Source: CBFHND01 sp965657085 (GTDB taxonomy: Bacteria; Pseudomonadota; Alphaproteobacteria; Rhodobacterales; Rhodobacteraceae). Taken from it: a DNA stretch of 21,812 nt. This document shows positions 7,151-14,173 of this stretch, in pieces. The stretch lies in assembly GCA_965657085.1 (NCBI GenBank), contig CBFHND010000039.1:1-21812 (forward strand). The letters are read 5' to 3'. The position numbers were made by a program, and so were the translations under genes. The stretch's first letter is position 1; each line of letters starts with the position of its first letter. The notes below the pieces were generated by a model that worked only from the letters and a program-made list of their open reading frames with translations, had not been told where the DNA came from and ran no database searches.

Positions 7151-7546
7151 ATGAAAACGCTTTTAACCAGTGCTGTGCTGAGCCTTGCCATGGCGGGGGC
7201 GGCATTTGCTGCGGACCCGATCGTGGGTACATGGGCCACCATCAAGGATGACAATGGCAATTCGGGGCACATCAAGGTCACGGAATGCGGTTCGTCCATC
7301 TGCGGCACGCTGGTGCAGTCGTTTGATGCCAACGGCAAGCCGTTCAAATCGGACAACCAGGGCCGCAAGCTGATCTGGGACATGAAGAACGAAGGCGGCG
7401 GCAGCTATGGCGGCGGCAAGGTCTATTCGCCGGACCGCGACAAGACCTACAAGGGCAAGCTGGTTCTGTCGGGCAATTCGCTGGATGTCAAAGGCTGTGT
7501 GCTGGGTGTCTGCCGTTCGGGCGGTAAATGGAAGCGCGTCAAGTAA
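7151..7546 (+). CDS. Secreted DUF2147 protein, first of a tandem pair
   Basis: 131 residues with a clear signal peptide (MKTLLTSAVLSLAMAGAAFA, cleaved before ADPIVG). The mature part is a DUF2147 domain: DPIVGTWATI, CGSSICGTLV with two cysteines, LIWDMK, YSPDRDKTYKGKLVLSGN, LDVKGCVLGVCRSGGKWKRV with two more cysteines. The family is predicted to be periplasmic and lipocalin-like, with unknown function. GGGAGG at 7137-7142 gives a good ribosome-binding site eight bases before the ATG. A terminator follows at 7574-7603. The gene lies opposite to, and between, hisH and hisA. Confidence 0.9.
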   Translation: MKTLLTSAVLSLAMAGAAFAADPIVGTWATIKDDNGNSGHIKVTECGSSICGTLVQSFDANGKPFKSDNQGRKLIWDMKNEGGGSYGGGKVYSPDRDKTYKGKLVLSGNSLDVKGCVLGVCRSGGKWKRVK

Positions 7547-7573
7547 ACAAGGCGCATCGGCGCTTTTTGGCTC

Positions 7574-7603
7574 AAGGCTCGGCTCGAAATGGCCGGGCCT
7601 TTT
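7574..7603 (+). terminator. Terminator between the two DUF2147 genes
   Basis: AAGGCTCGGC (7574-7583) pairs with GCCGGGCCTT (7592-7601) with one G-T wobble and an 8-nt loop, ending in TTTT. It should end most transcripts of the first DUF2147 gene before the second. Confidence 0.7.
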
Positions 7604-7717
7604 GCGTGTCTGTTGATTGGGTTTCGAGCGGGGCATATATCCGCATCGTGCTTTGAGTGCACGGCCCGTTCGGGCGCGGCAGATCAAGCCGGTATCGCCA
7701 AAAAAGGAGTGATTTTG

Positions 7718-8146
7718 GTGGTCTCTACCATGACAGTCCTGAAAACCCCCGTCGTGCCTCTGGGTGGCGCACTGATCGCAGCGGCCCTGGGGCTTGTGCT
7801 GGTTGGTTCGCCTGTTGCTGCGGCTACGCCTGAAGGCGTCTGGCTGACCCCGCCTGACCAGAAGGGCCAATATGCGCATGTGGTGACCCACCGCTGCGGC
7901 AAGGGCCTGTGCGGCACCATCGAGCGGACCTATGATGCCTCTGGCAAGCGGATCACAACGCCAAATGTCGGTGTGCGCGTGTTCTGGGACATGGTGCCTG
8001 ATGGAGATGAATACACCGGTCGTGCCTATGTGCCGGCGCACAGACGCGAGTATGCGGCGCGCATGAAGGTTCAGGGCCGGTCGATGGAGGTCAAGGGGTG
8101 CCTTGGCCCCGTCTGTCAAAGCCAGATCTGGCGGCGCGTTGATTGA
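7718..8146 (+). CDS. Secreted DUF2147 protein, second of a tandem pair
   Basis: 142 residues from GTG 7718. AGGAG at 7705-7709 is eight bases from this GTG; TTG 7715 and ATG 7730 are alternatives. A signal peptide with the core GGALIAAALGLVLVGSPVAAA precedes the domain. The domain reads TPEGVWLTPP, HRCGKGLCGTIERTYDASG, VFWDMVPDGDEYTGRAYVP, and MEVKGCLGPVCQSQIWRRV, so the four cysteines match those of its neighbour. The two are diverged paralogues rather than a recent duplication. The function is unknown. The stop lies nine bases from the hisH stop, converging. Confidence 0.85.
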   Translation: MVSTMTVLKTPVVPLGGALIAAALGLVLVGSPVAAATPEGVWLTPPDQKGQYAHVVTHRCGKGLCGTIERTYDASGKRITTPNVGVRVFWDMVPDGDEYTGRAYVPAHRREYAARMKVQGRSMEVKGCLGPVCQSQIWRRVD

Positions 8147-8155
8147 CCGGGCGCC

Positions 8156-8794
8156 TCAGGGCGTCCAGCGCAGGAAATTCGCGATCATCCGCAGGCCGGT
8201 CTGTTGGCTTTTCTCGGGGTGAAACTGCATCCCGATGCGGTTGTCGGTGCCGATGACGGCGGTGACATCGCCTCCATAATCGACATGGGCCAGCCGGTCG
8301 TCGGTCCGCGCCACCTGGAAATGGTAGGAGTGCACGAAATAGGCGTGATCGCCCGTGCTGATCCCGTCGAAAATGGCGTGCGGTGCGTCCAGCACCAGAT
8401 CATTCCAGCCCATGTGTGGCACTTTCAGCGCCGGATCGGAGGGGGCAATGGGTACAACCTCGCCCGCGACCCAGTCGAGGCCGGGGGTATCCGTGTATTC
8501 GCGGCCCCACGTGGCCATCAACTGCATGCCCACGCAAATGCCGAGGAACGGGCGTCCCTTGACGTCCACGGCCTCGCGCAACGCGTCCAAGATGCCGCTG
8601 GCCCCGCTGAGGGCGGCCCAACACGCGGGAAACGCCCCATCGCCGGGCAGTACGATCCGGTCGGCACGCGCGACCACATCCGAATCCGACGTGACGATCA
8701 CGTCGCCCGCATCCGTCTCGCGGGCCATGCGTTCAAAGGCCTTGTGGGCCGAGTGCAGGTTGCCGCTGTCGTAGTCGATGATCGCCGTCAGCAC
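8156..8794 (-). CDS. hisH: Imidazole glycerol phosphate synthase, glutaminase subunit
   Basis: 212 residues, a class I glutamine amidotransferase that feeds ammonia to HisF. The triad is visible: Cys87 in GICVGMQLM and His192/Glu194 in MQFHPEKS. The oxyanion region is LPGDGAFPAC. The start is GTG 8794 (LTAIIDYDSGNLHSA), one base after the hisB stop (TGA C GTG). The open frame continues upstream through hisB sequence but without similarity. hisB-hisH is a tight pair. Confidence 0.94.
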   Translation of the reverse strand: MLTAIIDYDSGNLHSAHKAFERMARETDAGDVIVTSDSDVVARADRIVLPGDGAFPACWAALSGASGILDALREAVDVKGRPFLGICVGMQLMATWGREYTDTPGLDWVAGEVVPIAPSDPALKVPHMGWNDLVLDAPHAIFDGISTGDHAYFVHSYHFQVARTDDRLAHVDYGGDVTAVIGTDNRIGMQFHPEKSQQTGLRMIANFLRWTP

Positions 8795-8795
8795 G

Positions 8796-9383
8796 TCACA
8801 AGGCGCCCTTGGTCGAAGGGATTTCATCACCCTTGCGCGGATCAACCTCAACCGCCTCACGCAGGGCGCGTGCGACTGATTTGAACGCAGCCTCGGCGAT
8901 GTGGTGGCTGTTCAGGCCGTGCAGCATGTCCACGTGCAGGGTGATGCCCCCGTGGGTCGCAAGCGCGGTGAAGAATTCGCGCACCAGTTCCGTGTCGAAG
9001 CTGCCGATCTTGGGCGTGGGCAGATCGACGTTCCAGATCAGGAACGGCCGTGCCGACAGATCGAGCGCGGTGCGCACCAGAGCGTCGTCCATGGGCAAAA
9101 GGCAACTGCCATAGCGCACGATCCCGCGCTTGTCGCCCAAAGCCGCGGTCAACGCCTGACCCAGTGCGATCCCTGTGTCCTCGACCGTGTGGTGATCATC
9201 GATGTGCAGATCACCCTTGGCGCGGATCGTCATGTCGATGAGCGAATGGCGCGCCAACTGGTCCAGCATGTGGTCGAAAAAGCCGATGCCGGTCTGGTTG
9301 TCGTAGGTGCCTGTGCCGTCAAGGTTGACGGTCACGGAAATCTCGGTTTCGGCCGTGCTGCGGGTGATGGTGCCGGTGCGCAT
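8796..9383 (-). CDS. hisB: Imidazoleglycerol-phosphate dehydratase
   Basis: 195 residues, the monofunctional dehydratase without the histidinol-phosphatase domain found in enterobacteria. It dehydrates imidazole glycerol phosphate to imidazole acetol phosphate. Metal-binding signatures are GFFDHMLDQLARHS, DDHHTVEDTGIALG and LHGLNSHHIAEAAFK, all at expected spacing. The start ATG 9383 is preferred over an in-frame extension of about 100 residues with no similarity. Its stop is one base from the hisH start. The promoter should lie in the 129-bp divergent region shared with the Lrp/AsnC-type gene. Confidence 0.95.
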   Translation of the reverse strand: MRTGTITRSTAETEISVTVNLDGTGTYDNQTGIGFFDHMLDQLARHSLIDMTIRAKGDLHIDDHHTVEDTGIALGQALTAALGDKRGIVRYGSCLLPMDDALVRTALDLSARPFLIWNVDLPTPKIGSFDTELVREFFTALATHGGITLHVDMLHGLNSHHIAEAAFKSVARALREAVEVDPRKGDEIPSTKGAL

Positions 9384-9512
9384 GTCTGTCTCCGCCTGAA
9401 GCTGCAGGCGCCTTATAGGCGGCCAAGGCGCGCGCGCCAAGGTGTGCCATGCAGGGATTGCGCACATGGCGACATATGTGCCAGCAAGGGGCAGCAACCG
9501 CCGGAGGGTTCC

Positions 9513-9752
9513 ATGAGCATTTGTGTCTTCATTCAAGTCCGCTGCAAGCCGGGCAAGACGTATAAAGTGGCCGAAGACATCGCCCTGCGTGAGTTCCATT
9601 CCGAGCTTTATTCGACCAGCGGTGACTATGACCTGCTGATGAAGGTCTATATCCCCGATGGCGAAGATGTGGGCAAATACATCAACGATCACCTGCTGGA
9701 TATCGACGGGATCGAACGGTCACTGACGACCATGACGTTCAAGGTGTTTTGA
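9513..9752 (+). CDS. Stand-alone Lrp/AsnC effector-binding (RAM) domain protein
   Basis: 79 residues from ATG 9513, with GGAGGG just upstream. The sequence is the alpha-beta ligand-binding half of Lrp/AsnC regulators only: FIQVRCKPGKTYKVAEDIA, STSGDYDLLMKVYIPDGEDV, and IDGIERSLTTMTFKVF. There is no helix-turn-helix, so it cannot bind DNA as Lrp does. Stand-alone RAM proteins can form oligomers and bind amino acids. The divergent neighbour is hisB, so sensing of an amino acid is conceivable but is inference. The next gene starts one base after its stop. Confidence 0.85.
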   Translation: MSICVFIQVRCKPGKTYKVAEDIALREFHSELYSTSGDYDLLMKVYIPDGEDVGKYINDHLLDIDGIERSLTTMTFKVF

Positions 9753-9753
9753 T

Positions 9754-10101
9754 TTGCGCGCCTGCCTTCTTGCTGTCTCATTTGCCCTCGTCGTTCTGCT
9801 GCCGGGCACACCTGCATGGGCCGCCAAGACCTATTCGGGCGAGGAGGCCGCGGCGCTGCGCTGTGCGGCGATCCTGTCCATGGTACCGACGGCGATGAAC
9901 CGCATGGGGCTGATGTCGCGACAAAATCTCAGCGTGTTCCACGCTGCCTCGGGCATCATCCTGACACGCTATGTCAGCGGCACGCAGCGCCAGAAACTCA
10001 AGGCCATGGAAACGGTGATTGGACGGCGCGACGCCTCAGAACACGTCAAGGATTTTCAGACCAGGGCCAAGACCTGCATCCGCCAATTCCCCCTGAGCTA
10101 G
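9754..10101 (+). CDS. Small secreted protein of unknown function
   Basis: 115 residues from TTG 9754, directly after the stop of the RAM-domain gene. A signal peptide (ACLLAVSFALVVLLPGTPAWA) is followed by AKTYSGEEAAALRCAAILSM and a helical remainder that ends with RAKTCIRQFPLS. Two cysteines remain in the mature part (about 36 and 109) and could form a disulfide. I do not recognise a family. Coupling to the RAM-domain gene and the signal peptide make it a credible gene despite the TTG start. Confidence 0.65.
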   Translation: MRACLLAVSFALVVLLPGTPAWAAKTYSGEEAAALRCAAILSMVPTAMNRMGLMSRQNLSVFHAASGIILTRYVSGTQRQKLKAMETVIGRRDASEHVKDFQTRAKTCIRQFPLS

Positions 10102-10230
10102 GTCCCGTTCCGGTCTCAAAGAGTGCGTGAAATTCGAGCCATGGTGAAAAAATGGCTGGCATGATGTGCCGGTTTGACGGTGCAATGATCCCCGACATCA
10201 ATCGTTCCGCCTTGAGGACAGCGTCATTTA

Positions 10231-10236
10231 GGGAGG
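10231..10236 (+). promoter_or_regulatory. Shine-Dalgarno sequence without a normal start codon (tctC)
   Basis: GGGAGG is followed five bases later by ACG (10242), in frame with tctC. No ATG, GTG or TTG lies at normal distance; the first in-frame ones are TTG 10257 and ATG 10269, 20 and 32 bases away. This site suggests that 10242 is the ancestral start. Confidence 0.6.
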
Positions 10237-10241
10237 ATACC

Positions 10242-11228
10242 ACGACACTGTTCATTTTGGGCCGCCGCATGCTGATCGCGTCCGCCGTGGCCATGATCGG
10301 CCTGGCCACACAGGGCTTCGCAGATGGGCACAAAGTGCTCGACAGCATTCACTTTCTGATCCGTGGCGGGGCAGGCGACGGCTGGGACGGGACCGCGCGT
10401 GGCACCGGCGAGGCGCTGACAGGGGCGGGGCTGGTGGGCTTAGCATCCTACGAGAACATGTCGGGCGGCGGTGGTGGCAAGGCCATCGGCTACCTGATCG
10501 AGAACGCAGACGGTAATCATGGCGCGCCCATGGTCAACTCAACCCCCATCGTGATCCGGTCGCTGACGGGCGTGTTCCCGCACAACTTCCGCGATCTGAC
10601 GCTGGTTGCCGGCACCATCGGCGACTATGCGGCCATCGTGGTGGGCAAGGACAGCCCAATCAACTCCATGGCGGACCTCGTGGCGGCCTATGACGCCGAT
10701 CCCGGTGCCACGGCTATCGGCGGCGGGTCGGTGCCGGGCGGTATGGACCACTTGGTGGCGGCGATGGTGATGGAAGCGGCTGGCAAGGATGCGCTGGGCG
10801 TGAAGTACGTTCCCCATGATGCGGGCGGCAAAGCCATGGCGGCCCTGCTGTCGGGCGAGATCGCGGCCTTGTCGACGGGCTTTTCCGAGGCGGTGGACCT
10901 TGCCAACGCAGGCGAGGTCAAAATCATTGGTGTCACATCGCCTGAGCGTGTGGATGCCGCGCCGGGCGCGGCCACTATGACCGAGCAGGGGATCGACACC
11001 ACCTTCGTCAACTGGCGTGGGTTCCTTGGCGCACCGGGACTGCCCGCGGACAAGCTGGCCATGTACCAGGACGCCATCGCCAAAATGTACGATACCCCCG
11101 AATGGGAGGCCGTTCGCGCGCGCAACGGCTGGGTCAACATCCACAACCCCGGCGATGACTTCAAAGCGTTTCTTGAAGATCAGGAACAGGTCATTGGTGA
11201 CCTGATGAAAAAGCTGGGCTTTCTCTGA
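10242..11228 (+). CDS. tctC: Tripartite tricarboxylate transporter substrate-binding protein (TctC/Bug family)
   Basis: About 328 residues if counted from ACG 10242. TctC proteins bind carboxylates in the periplasm for the TctAB permease. Visible features: a signal peptide (LGRRMLIASAVAMIGLATQG, then FADG), a first strand DSIHFLIRGGAGDGWDG, SYENMSGGGGGKAIGYLI, VNSTPIVIRSLTG, DYAAIVVGKDSPI, AIGGGSVPGGMDHLVAA, and EIAALSTGFSEAVDLANAGEV. The usable start is unclear. A strong GGGAGG points to ACG 10242. TTG 10257 gives a good signal peptide but is far from the site, and ATG 10269 would remove the positively charged n-region. It leads a cluster with tctB and tctA, but a 290-bp repeat-rich gap follows. 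The substrate cannot be read from sequence. Confidence 0.8.
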   Translation, partial: TTLFILGRRMLIASAVAMIGLATQGFADGHKVLDSIHFLIRGGAGDGWDGTARGTGEALTGAGLVGLASYENMSGGGGGKAIGYLIENADGNHGAPMVNSTPIVIRSLTGVFPHNFRDLTLVAGTIGDYAAIVVGKDSPINSMADLVAAYDADPGATAIGGGSVPGGMDHLVAAMVMEAAGKDALGVKYVPHDAGGKAMAALLSGEIAALSTGFSEAVDLANAGEVKIIGVTSPERVDAAPGAATMTEQGIDTTFVNWRGFLGAPGLPADKLAMYQDAIAKMYDTPEWEAVRARNGWVNIHNPGDDFKAFLEDQEQVIGDLMKKLGFL

Positions 11229-11268
11229 TCCAAAGGCGCGGCTTGCGCCGCACGCCATGCTTTGGGAT

Positions 11269-11316
11269 GAGGGGCGCTGCCCCTCAAACTCCCCGAGGTA
11301 TTTGGCGCAAAAGGAA
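11269..11316 (+). repeat. Composite intergenic repeat, copy 2
   Basis: GAGGGGC (11269-11275), GCT and GCCCCTC (11279-11285) form the hairpin. The box ACTCCCCGAGGTATTT with GCAAAAGGAA follows at 11288-11316. A further hairpin (GAGGAGG 11317-11323, CCTCCTC 11335-11341) lies immediately downstream and could serve as the 3' end of the tctC transcript. No gene is seen in 11229-11519. Confidence 0.85.
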
Positions 11317-11439
11317 GAGGAGGCCGGATTGCGACCTCCTCCCCTTTGAAGGCGTATGACGGCCTTCCTTCCGCACGGCCATCGGCTCCTCAGCCTGTAC
11401 CGTGCATTCAGTTTGGACAGCATTTGACTAAAATTTGCT

Positions 11440-11493
11440 TTCCTTTCGCTCAAAATACCTCGGGGGAGTCCGAAGGACGGGGGCAGAGCCCCC
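11440..11493 (-). repeat. Composite intergenic repeat, copy 3 (inverted)
   Basis: Read on the minus strand, GGGGGC-TCT-GCCCCC (11493-11479) is followed by a short spacer and the box ACTCCCCCGAGGTATTT with GCGAAAGGAA (down to 11440). It is in opposite orientation to copy 2, so the two flank about 120 bp between tctC and tctB. Confidence 0.85.
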
Positions 11494-11519
11494 AAGCCCC
11501 CCGTGAACGGAGATGCATC

Positions 11520-11996
11520 ATGGCCATTGAGAGATGGATTGCCTAGATACTGTTGGGGATCTGCCTGGGCCATGGCTATGCCGCGTGGTTCACAATGGGC
11601 GCAGCCCTTGCATCTTTCATGCGCCGTGCACCGATCTGGCCATCGACCTTTCCCAAATTGCTGTCGGTTATCGGCATTCTCGCATCTCTGATCTTTCTGT
11701 CCGGCGTCGAAAAGACCGCCACAGCTTTGGGTGACATCGATTGCCGGCGCTTGCATGAGTACAAGATCGGGCAGGCCGGTATCCTTCTGGGCTTGATGGT
11801 GTTCTATGCGCTGGCCTTGCGCCCCGTGGGGTTTTTGGCAGCTACGGGCATCTTTCTTTTTGCCGGAATCGCCGTGCTTGGGGAGCGCAGGTGGGTCGTG
11901 ATGGTGGTTGTTTCAGCCGTTGCCACGGGGGTGGTGTGGTATCTGGTGCAAGAGGTTCTGGGCATCTGCCTGCGCCCTTTGCCCATGTGGATCTGA
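11520..11996 (+). pseudogene. tctB: TctB-type small permease subunit with in-frame TAG at codon 9
   Basis: ATG 11520 is preceded by ACGGAG at a proper distance and reads MAIERWIA, then TAG at 11544-11546, then ILLGICLGHGYAAWFTM and onward in the same frame to 11996. The remainder is a normal TctB: four hydrophobic segments (first ILLGICLGHGYAAW, then LLSVIGILASLIFL, AGILLGLMVFYALAL, and VVMVVVSAVATGVVWYLV) and the C-terminal VQEVLGICLRPLP. The frame after the stop is fully open, so the lesion is a single codon. Restart at TTG 11553, seven bases after the stop, could still give a nearly full-length protein lacking part of TM1. TctB is the small membrane partner of TctA. The stop lies seven bases before tctA. 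Confidence 0.75.
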
Positions 11997-12003
11997 GGCT
12001 GAC

Positions 12004-13518
12004 ATGCTTGAAGGTCTGCTGATCGGTTGGCAAACGGTCCTGTCTTTCCAGAACATCCTGATGGTGATCGGCGGGTGCCTCATTGGCACTTTCATCGGTA
12101 TGTTGCCGGGGCTTGGTCCGATGCCGATCATCGCAATCATGATCCCGGTTGCCATTTCCATGGGCGATCCCTCGGCTGCGCTGATCCTGCTGGCGGGGGT
12201 CTATTACGGTGCGATCTTTGGTGGCTATACATCGTCCATCCTGCTCAATGCGCCGGGTGTGGCGGGCACCGTGGCCTCCAGTTTCGACGGCTATCCGATG
12301 GCCCGGCAAGGCAAGGCAGGCAAGGCGCTGACCATCGCGGCCATCGCCAGTTTCGCAGGCGGCCCCACTGGCGCACTGTTGCTTATGATCTTTGCGCCGA
12401 TGCTGTCCTCGGTCGCCTTGCTGTTTCATTCGGCGGAATATTTCGCGCTGATGGTGGTGGGCCTGTCTGCCATTGCCGCCTTTGCGGGCACGGGGCAGGT
12501 GGCCAAGGCGTTGATGATGACAGTGCTCGGCCTGATCATGGCAACAGTGGGCGAAGGTGCGCTGTTCAATGCGCCGCGGTTCACCATGGGCATCATGGAC
12601 CTGCAATCAGGCTTCGGCTTCATCACCCTGGCCATGGCGATGTTTGCCTTTCCCGAGGCGCTGTTTCTGGTGCTGAATCCAAAACGAACCTCCGGGGGCG
12701 GCGAGGGCGAGATCAAGGATCGGCGCATCACGCGGGACGAGGCCCGCAGCATCGCCCAGGTGATCGGGCGGCAATCCGTTCAAGGGTTTTTCATCGGGGT
12801 GCTACCCGGTGCAGGGGCCACAATCGCGTCCTTTCTGGGCTATGCGGTGGAACGCAACATCGCACCCAAGGCCGAACAGGACACATTCGGCAAAGGGTCG
12901 ATCAAGGGTTTGGCCGCACCCGAGACCGCCAACAACGCCGCCTGCACCGGGTCTTTCGTGCCGCTTTTGACGCTGGGCATCCCCGGCTCGGGCATCACGG
13001 CGATCCTTTTGGGCGCGCTTATCGCGCCGAACGTCACGCCGGGGCCGCGTTTGATGGTGGATCAGCCGCAGGTGTTCTGGGCGGTCATCATGCCCATGTT
13101 CATTGGCAATCTGGTGCTGTTGATCCTGAGCCTGCCGCTCATTCCCTATATCGCCAAAGTACTGACGGTGCCGCGTACCTTTCTTGTTCCCTTCATCCTC
13201 TTTTTCATGCTGATGGAGGCCTATATCGGCCAGAACAATGCGACCGAACTGCTGTTACTGGTGGGCTTCTGGGTCTGCGCCACCGTTCTGCGCTTTGCCG
13301 ATTGCCCGCTTGCGCCCTTGCTGATCGGGTTCATTCTGGGCGGTATGCTGGCGGACAATTTCGCGCGCTCCATGCAACTTTATGACGGGTTCGCCTTTAC
13401 CTGGGAACGTCCCATGACCCTTGGTCTGCTCTGCGTTGCGGCCCTATTGGTGATCCTGCCCAGCTACCGCGCGCGGCGCGCCCGGTTGCGGGCTGAGGGG
13501 GTGGCGGATGGCGATTAA
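12004..13518 (+). CDS. tctA: Tripartite tricarboxylate transporter large permease (TctA)
   Basis: 504 residues, normal length. TctA is the roughly 12-segment membrane subunit that moves carboxylates together with TctB, using the TctC-bound substrate. Family signatures: FIGMLPGLGPMPIIAIMIPV (about 30-49), YYGAIFGGYTSSILLNAPG, GTVASSFDGYPMARQGKAG, and in the second half GFFIGVLPGAGATIASFLGY, APETANNAACTGSFVPLLTL and GIPGSGITAILLGALIAP. The repeated PGxG motifs reflect the internal duplication. ATG 12004 follows the tctB stop by seven bases and lies in a TGAGGCTGAC context. The open frame extends 32 codons upstream inside tctB without similarity. The reading frame is intact, unlike its two partners. 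Confidence 0.95.
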   Translation: MLEGLLIGWQTVLSFQNILMVIGGCLIGTFIGMLPGLGPMPIIAIMIPVAISMGDPSAALILLAGVYYGAIFGGYTSSILLNAPGVAGTVASSFDGYPMARQGKAGKALTIAAIASFAGGPTGALLLMIFAPMLSSVALLFHSAEYFALMVVGLSAIAAFAGTGQVAKALMMTVLGLIMATVGEGALFNAPRFTMGIMDLQSGFGFITLAMAMFAFPEALFLVLNPKRTSGGGEGEIKDRRITRDEARSIAQVIGRQSVQGFFIGVLPGAGATIASFLGYAVERNIAPKAEQDTFGKGSIKGLAAPETANNAACTGSFVPLLTLGIPGSGITAILLGALIAPNVTPGPRLMVDQPQVFWAVIMPMFIGNLVLLILSLPLIPYIAKVLTVPRTFLVPFILFFMLMEAYIGQNNATELLLLVGFWVCATVLRFADCPLAPLLIGFILGGMLADNFARSMQLYDGFAFTWERPMTLGLLCVAALLVILPSYRARRARLRAEGVADGD

Positions 13519-13555
13519 GGGGCCGTTGCGCACGCCCGAACGGCGGGCAACAAAA

Positions 13556-13582
13556 AACCGGCCCCGAAAGGCCGGTTGTTTT
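13556..13582. terminator. Bidirectional terminator between tctA and tRNA-Gly
   Basis: AACCGGCC (13556-13563) pairs with GGCCGGTT (13570-13577) over a CCGAAA loop. GTTTT follows on the plus strand, and TTTTTTG on the minus strand, so it can end both tctA and the convergent tRNA gene. Confidence 0.85.
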
Positions 13583-13584
13583 AT

Positions 13585-13659
13585 TGGAGCGGGCGAGGCG
13601 ATTCGAACGCCCGACCCTAACCTTGGCAAGGTTATGCTCTACCCCTGAGCTACGCCCGC
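13585..13659 (-). tRNA. tRNA-Gly (GCC)
   Basis: The acceptor stem GCGGGCG pairs with CGCCCGC, followed by discriminator T and encoded CCA. The D-arm is AGCTCAGGGGTAGAGC. The anticodon loop is TTGCCAA, anticodon GCC. The T-arm has TTCGAAT. Length is 75 nt. Confidence 0.96.
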
Positions 13660-13782
13660 TTCCTTGGGTAAGGGGGATGTACAAATGCGGCCCGCCCGCT
13701 GCAAGAGGAAAATGGGCGATTGTCGCAAAAAAGTTTGGTCCGCGCGCTTCATCGGATGAGCAGGGTGGACAGTGAGGCCGCG

Positions 13783-14172
13783 TCAGAGCACAGCATGCGC
13801 CAGAAGGCCCAGAGCAGTCCCTAGGATCATCAGAAAGGTCAGAACCATGCCCGCGAACCGCATCCGCATGTTCATGGGAAAGCTGAGAAAGGCCAGCCCG
13901 TGTGCGAACCGACCCGCCAGCAACATCGATCCCAGCAAGTGCAGCGCTGCGGCCGGTGCGCCTTGCAATTCGGCCACCAGCAGCAGGATCAATCCGATGG
14001 GCGCATATTCGGCGCAATTGGCCTGAGCGCGTTGCAGCTGCAGCATCTTGCTGTCGCCGCCGTCCATCAAGCTGATCTGGTTGGCGCGGCGGTGGCGGAC
14101 CACACGCAGCGACAGGGCCAGGAACAGCAGGGCCAGAAGGCCGGCGTAGATGGGGGTGATGGCAAGGGTCAT
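13783..14172 (-). CDS. MAPEG family membrane protein
   Basis: 129 residues with four hydrophobic segments (about 5-23, 55-68, 74-90, 108-127). The MAPEG signature is visible in the middle: GDSKMLQLQRAQANCAEYAP, with the conserved Arg, Asn and Glu, then LHLLGSMLLAGRFAHGLAF. Eukaryotic members are glutathione-dependent membrane enzymes; bacterial members are mostly uncharacterised, some with glutathione transferase activity. The ATG at 14172 comes one base after the stop of the VOC gene, so the two form an operon. Pairing with a glyoxalase-fold protein is compatible with glutathione-linked detoxification, but this is inference. Confidence 0.85.
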   Translation of the reverse strand: MTLAITPIYAGLLALLFLALSLRVVRHRRANQISLMDGGDSKMLQLQRAQANCAEYAPIGLILLLVAELQGAPAAALHLLGSMLLAGRFAHGLAFLSFPMNMRMRFAGMVLTFLMILGTALGLLAHAVL

Positions 14173-14173
14173 G

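Noticed and set aside
7163..8119. 318-residue open frame on the minus strand over the two DUF2147 genes
   Set aside because: This frame would bridge hisH and hisA and was considered as a missing his gene, but it has no his-family motif and the opposite strand carries two signal-peptide proteins with conserved cysteines.
10539..11756. 405-residue open frame on the minus strand across tctC, the gap and tctB
   Set aside because: It has an antisense, low-information composition and crosses repeats and two sense genes; no family pattern.
12027..13385. 452-residue open frame on the plus strand inside tctA
   Set aside because: It is an out-of-frame shadow of tctA, rich in Arg, Gly and His; the TctA frame carries all family motifs.
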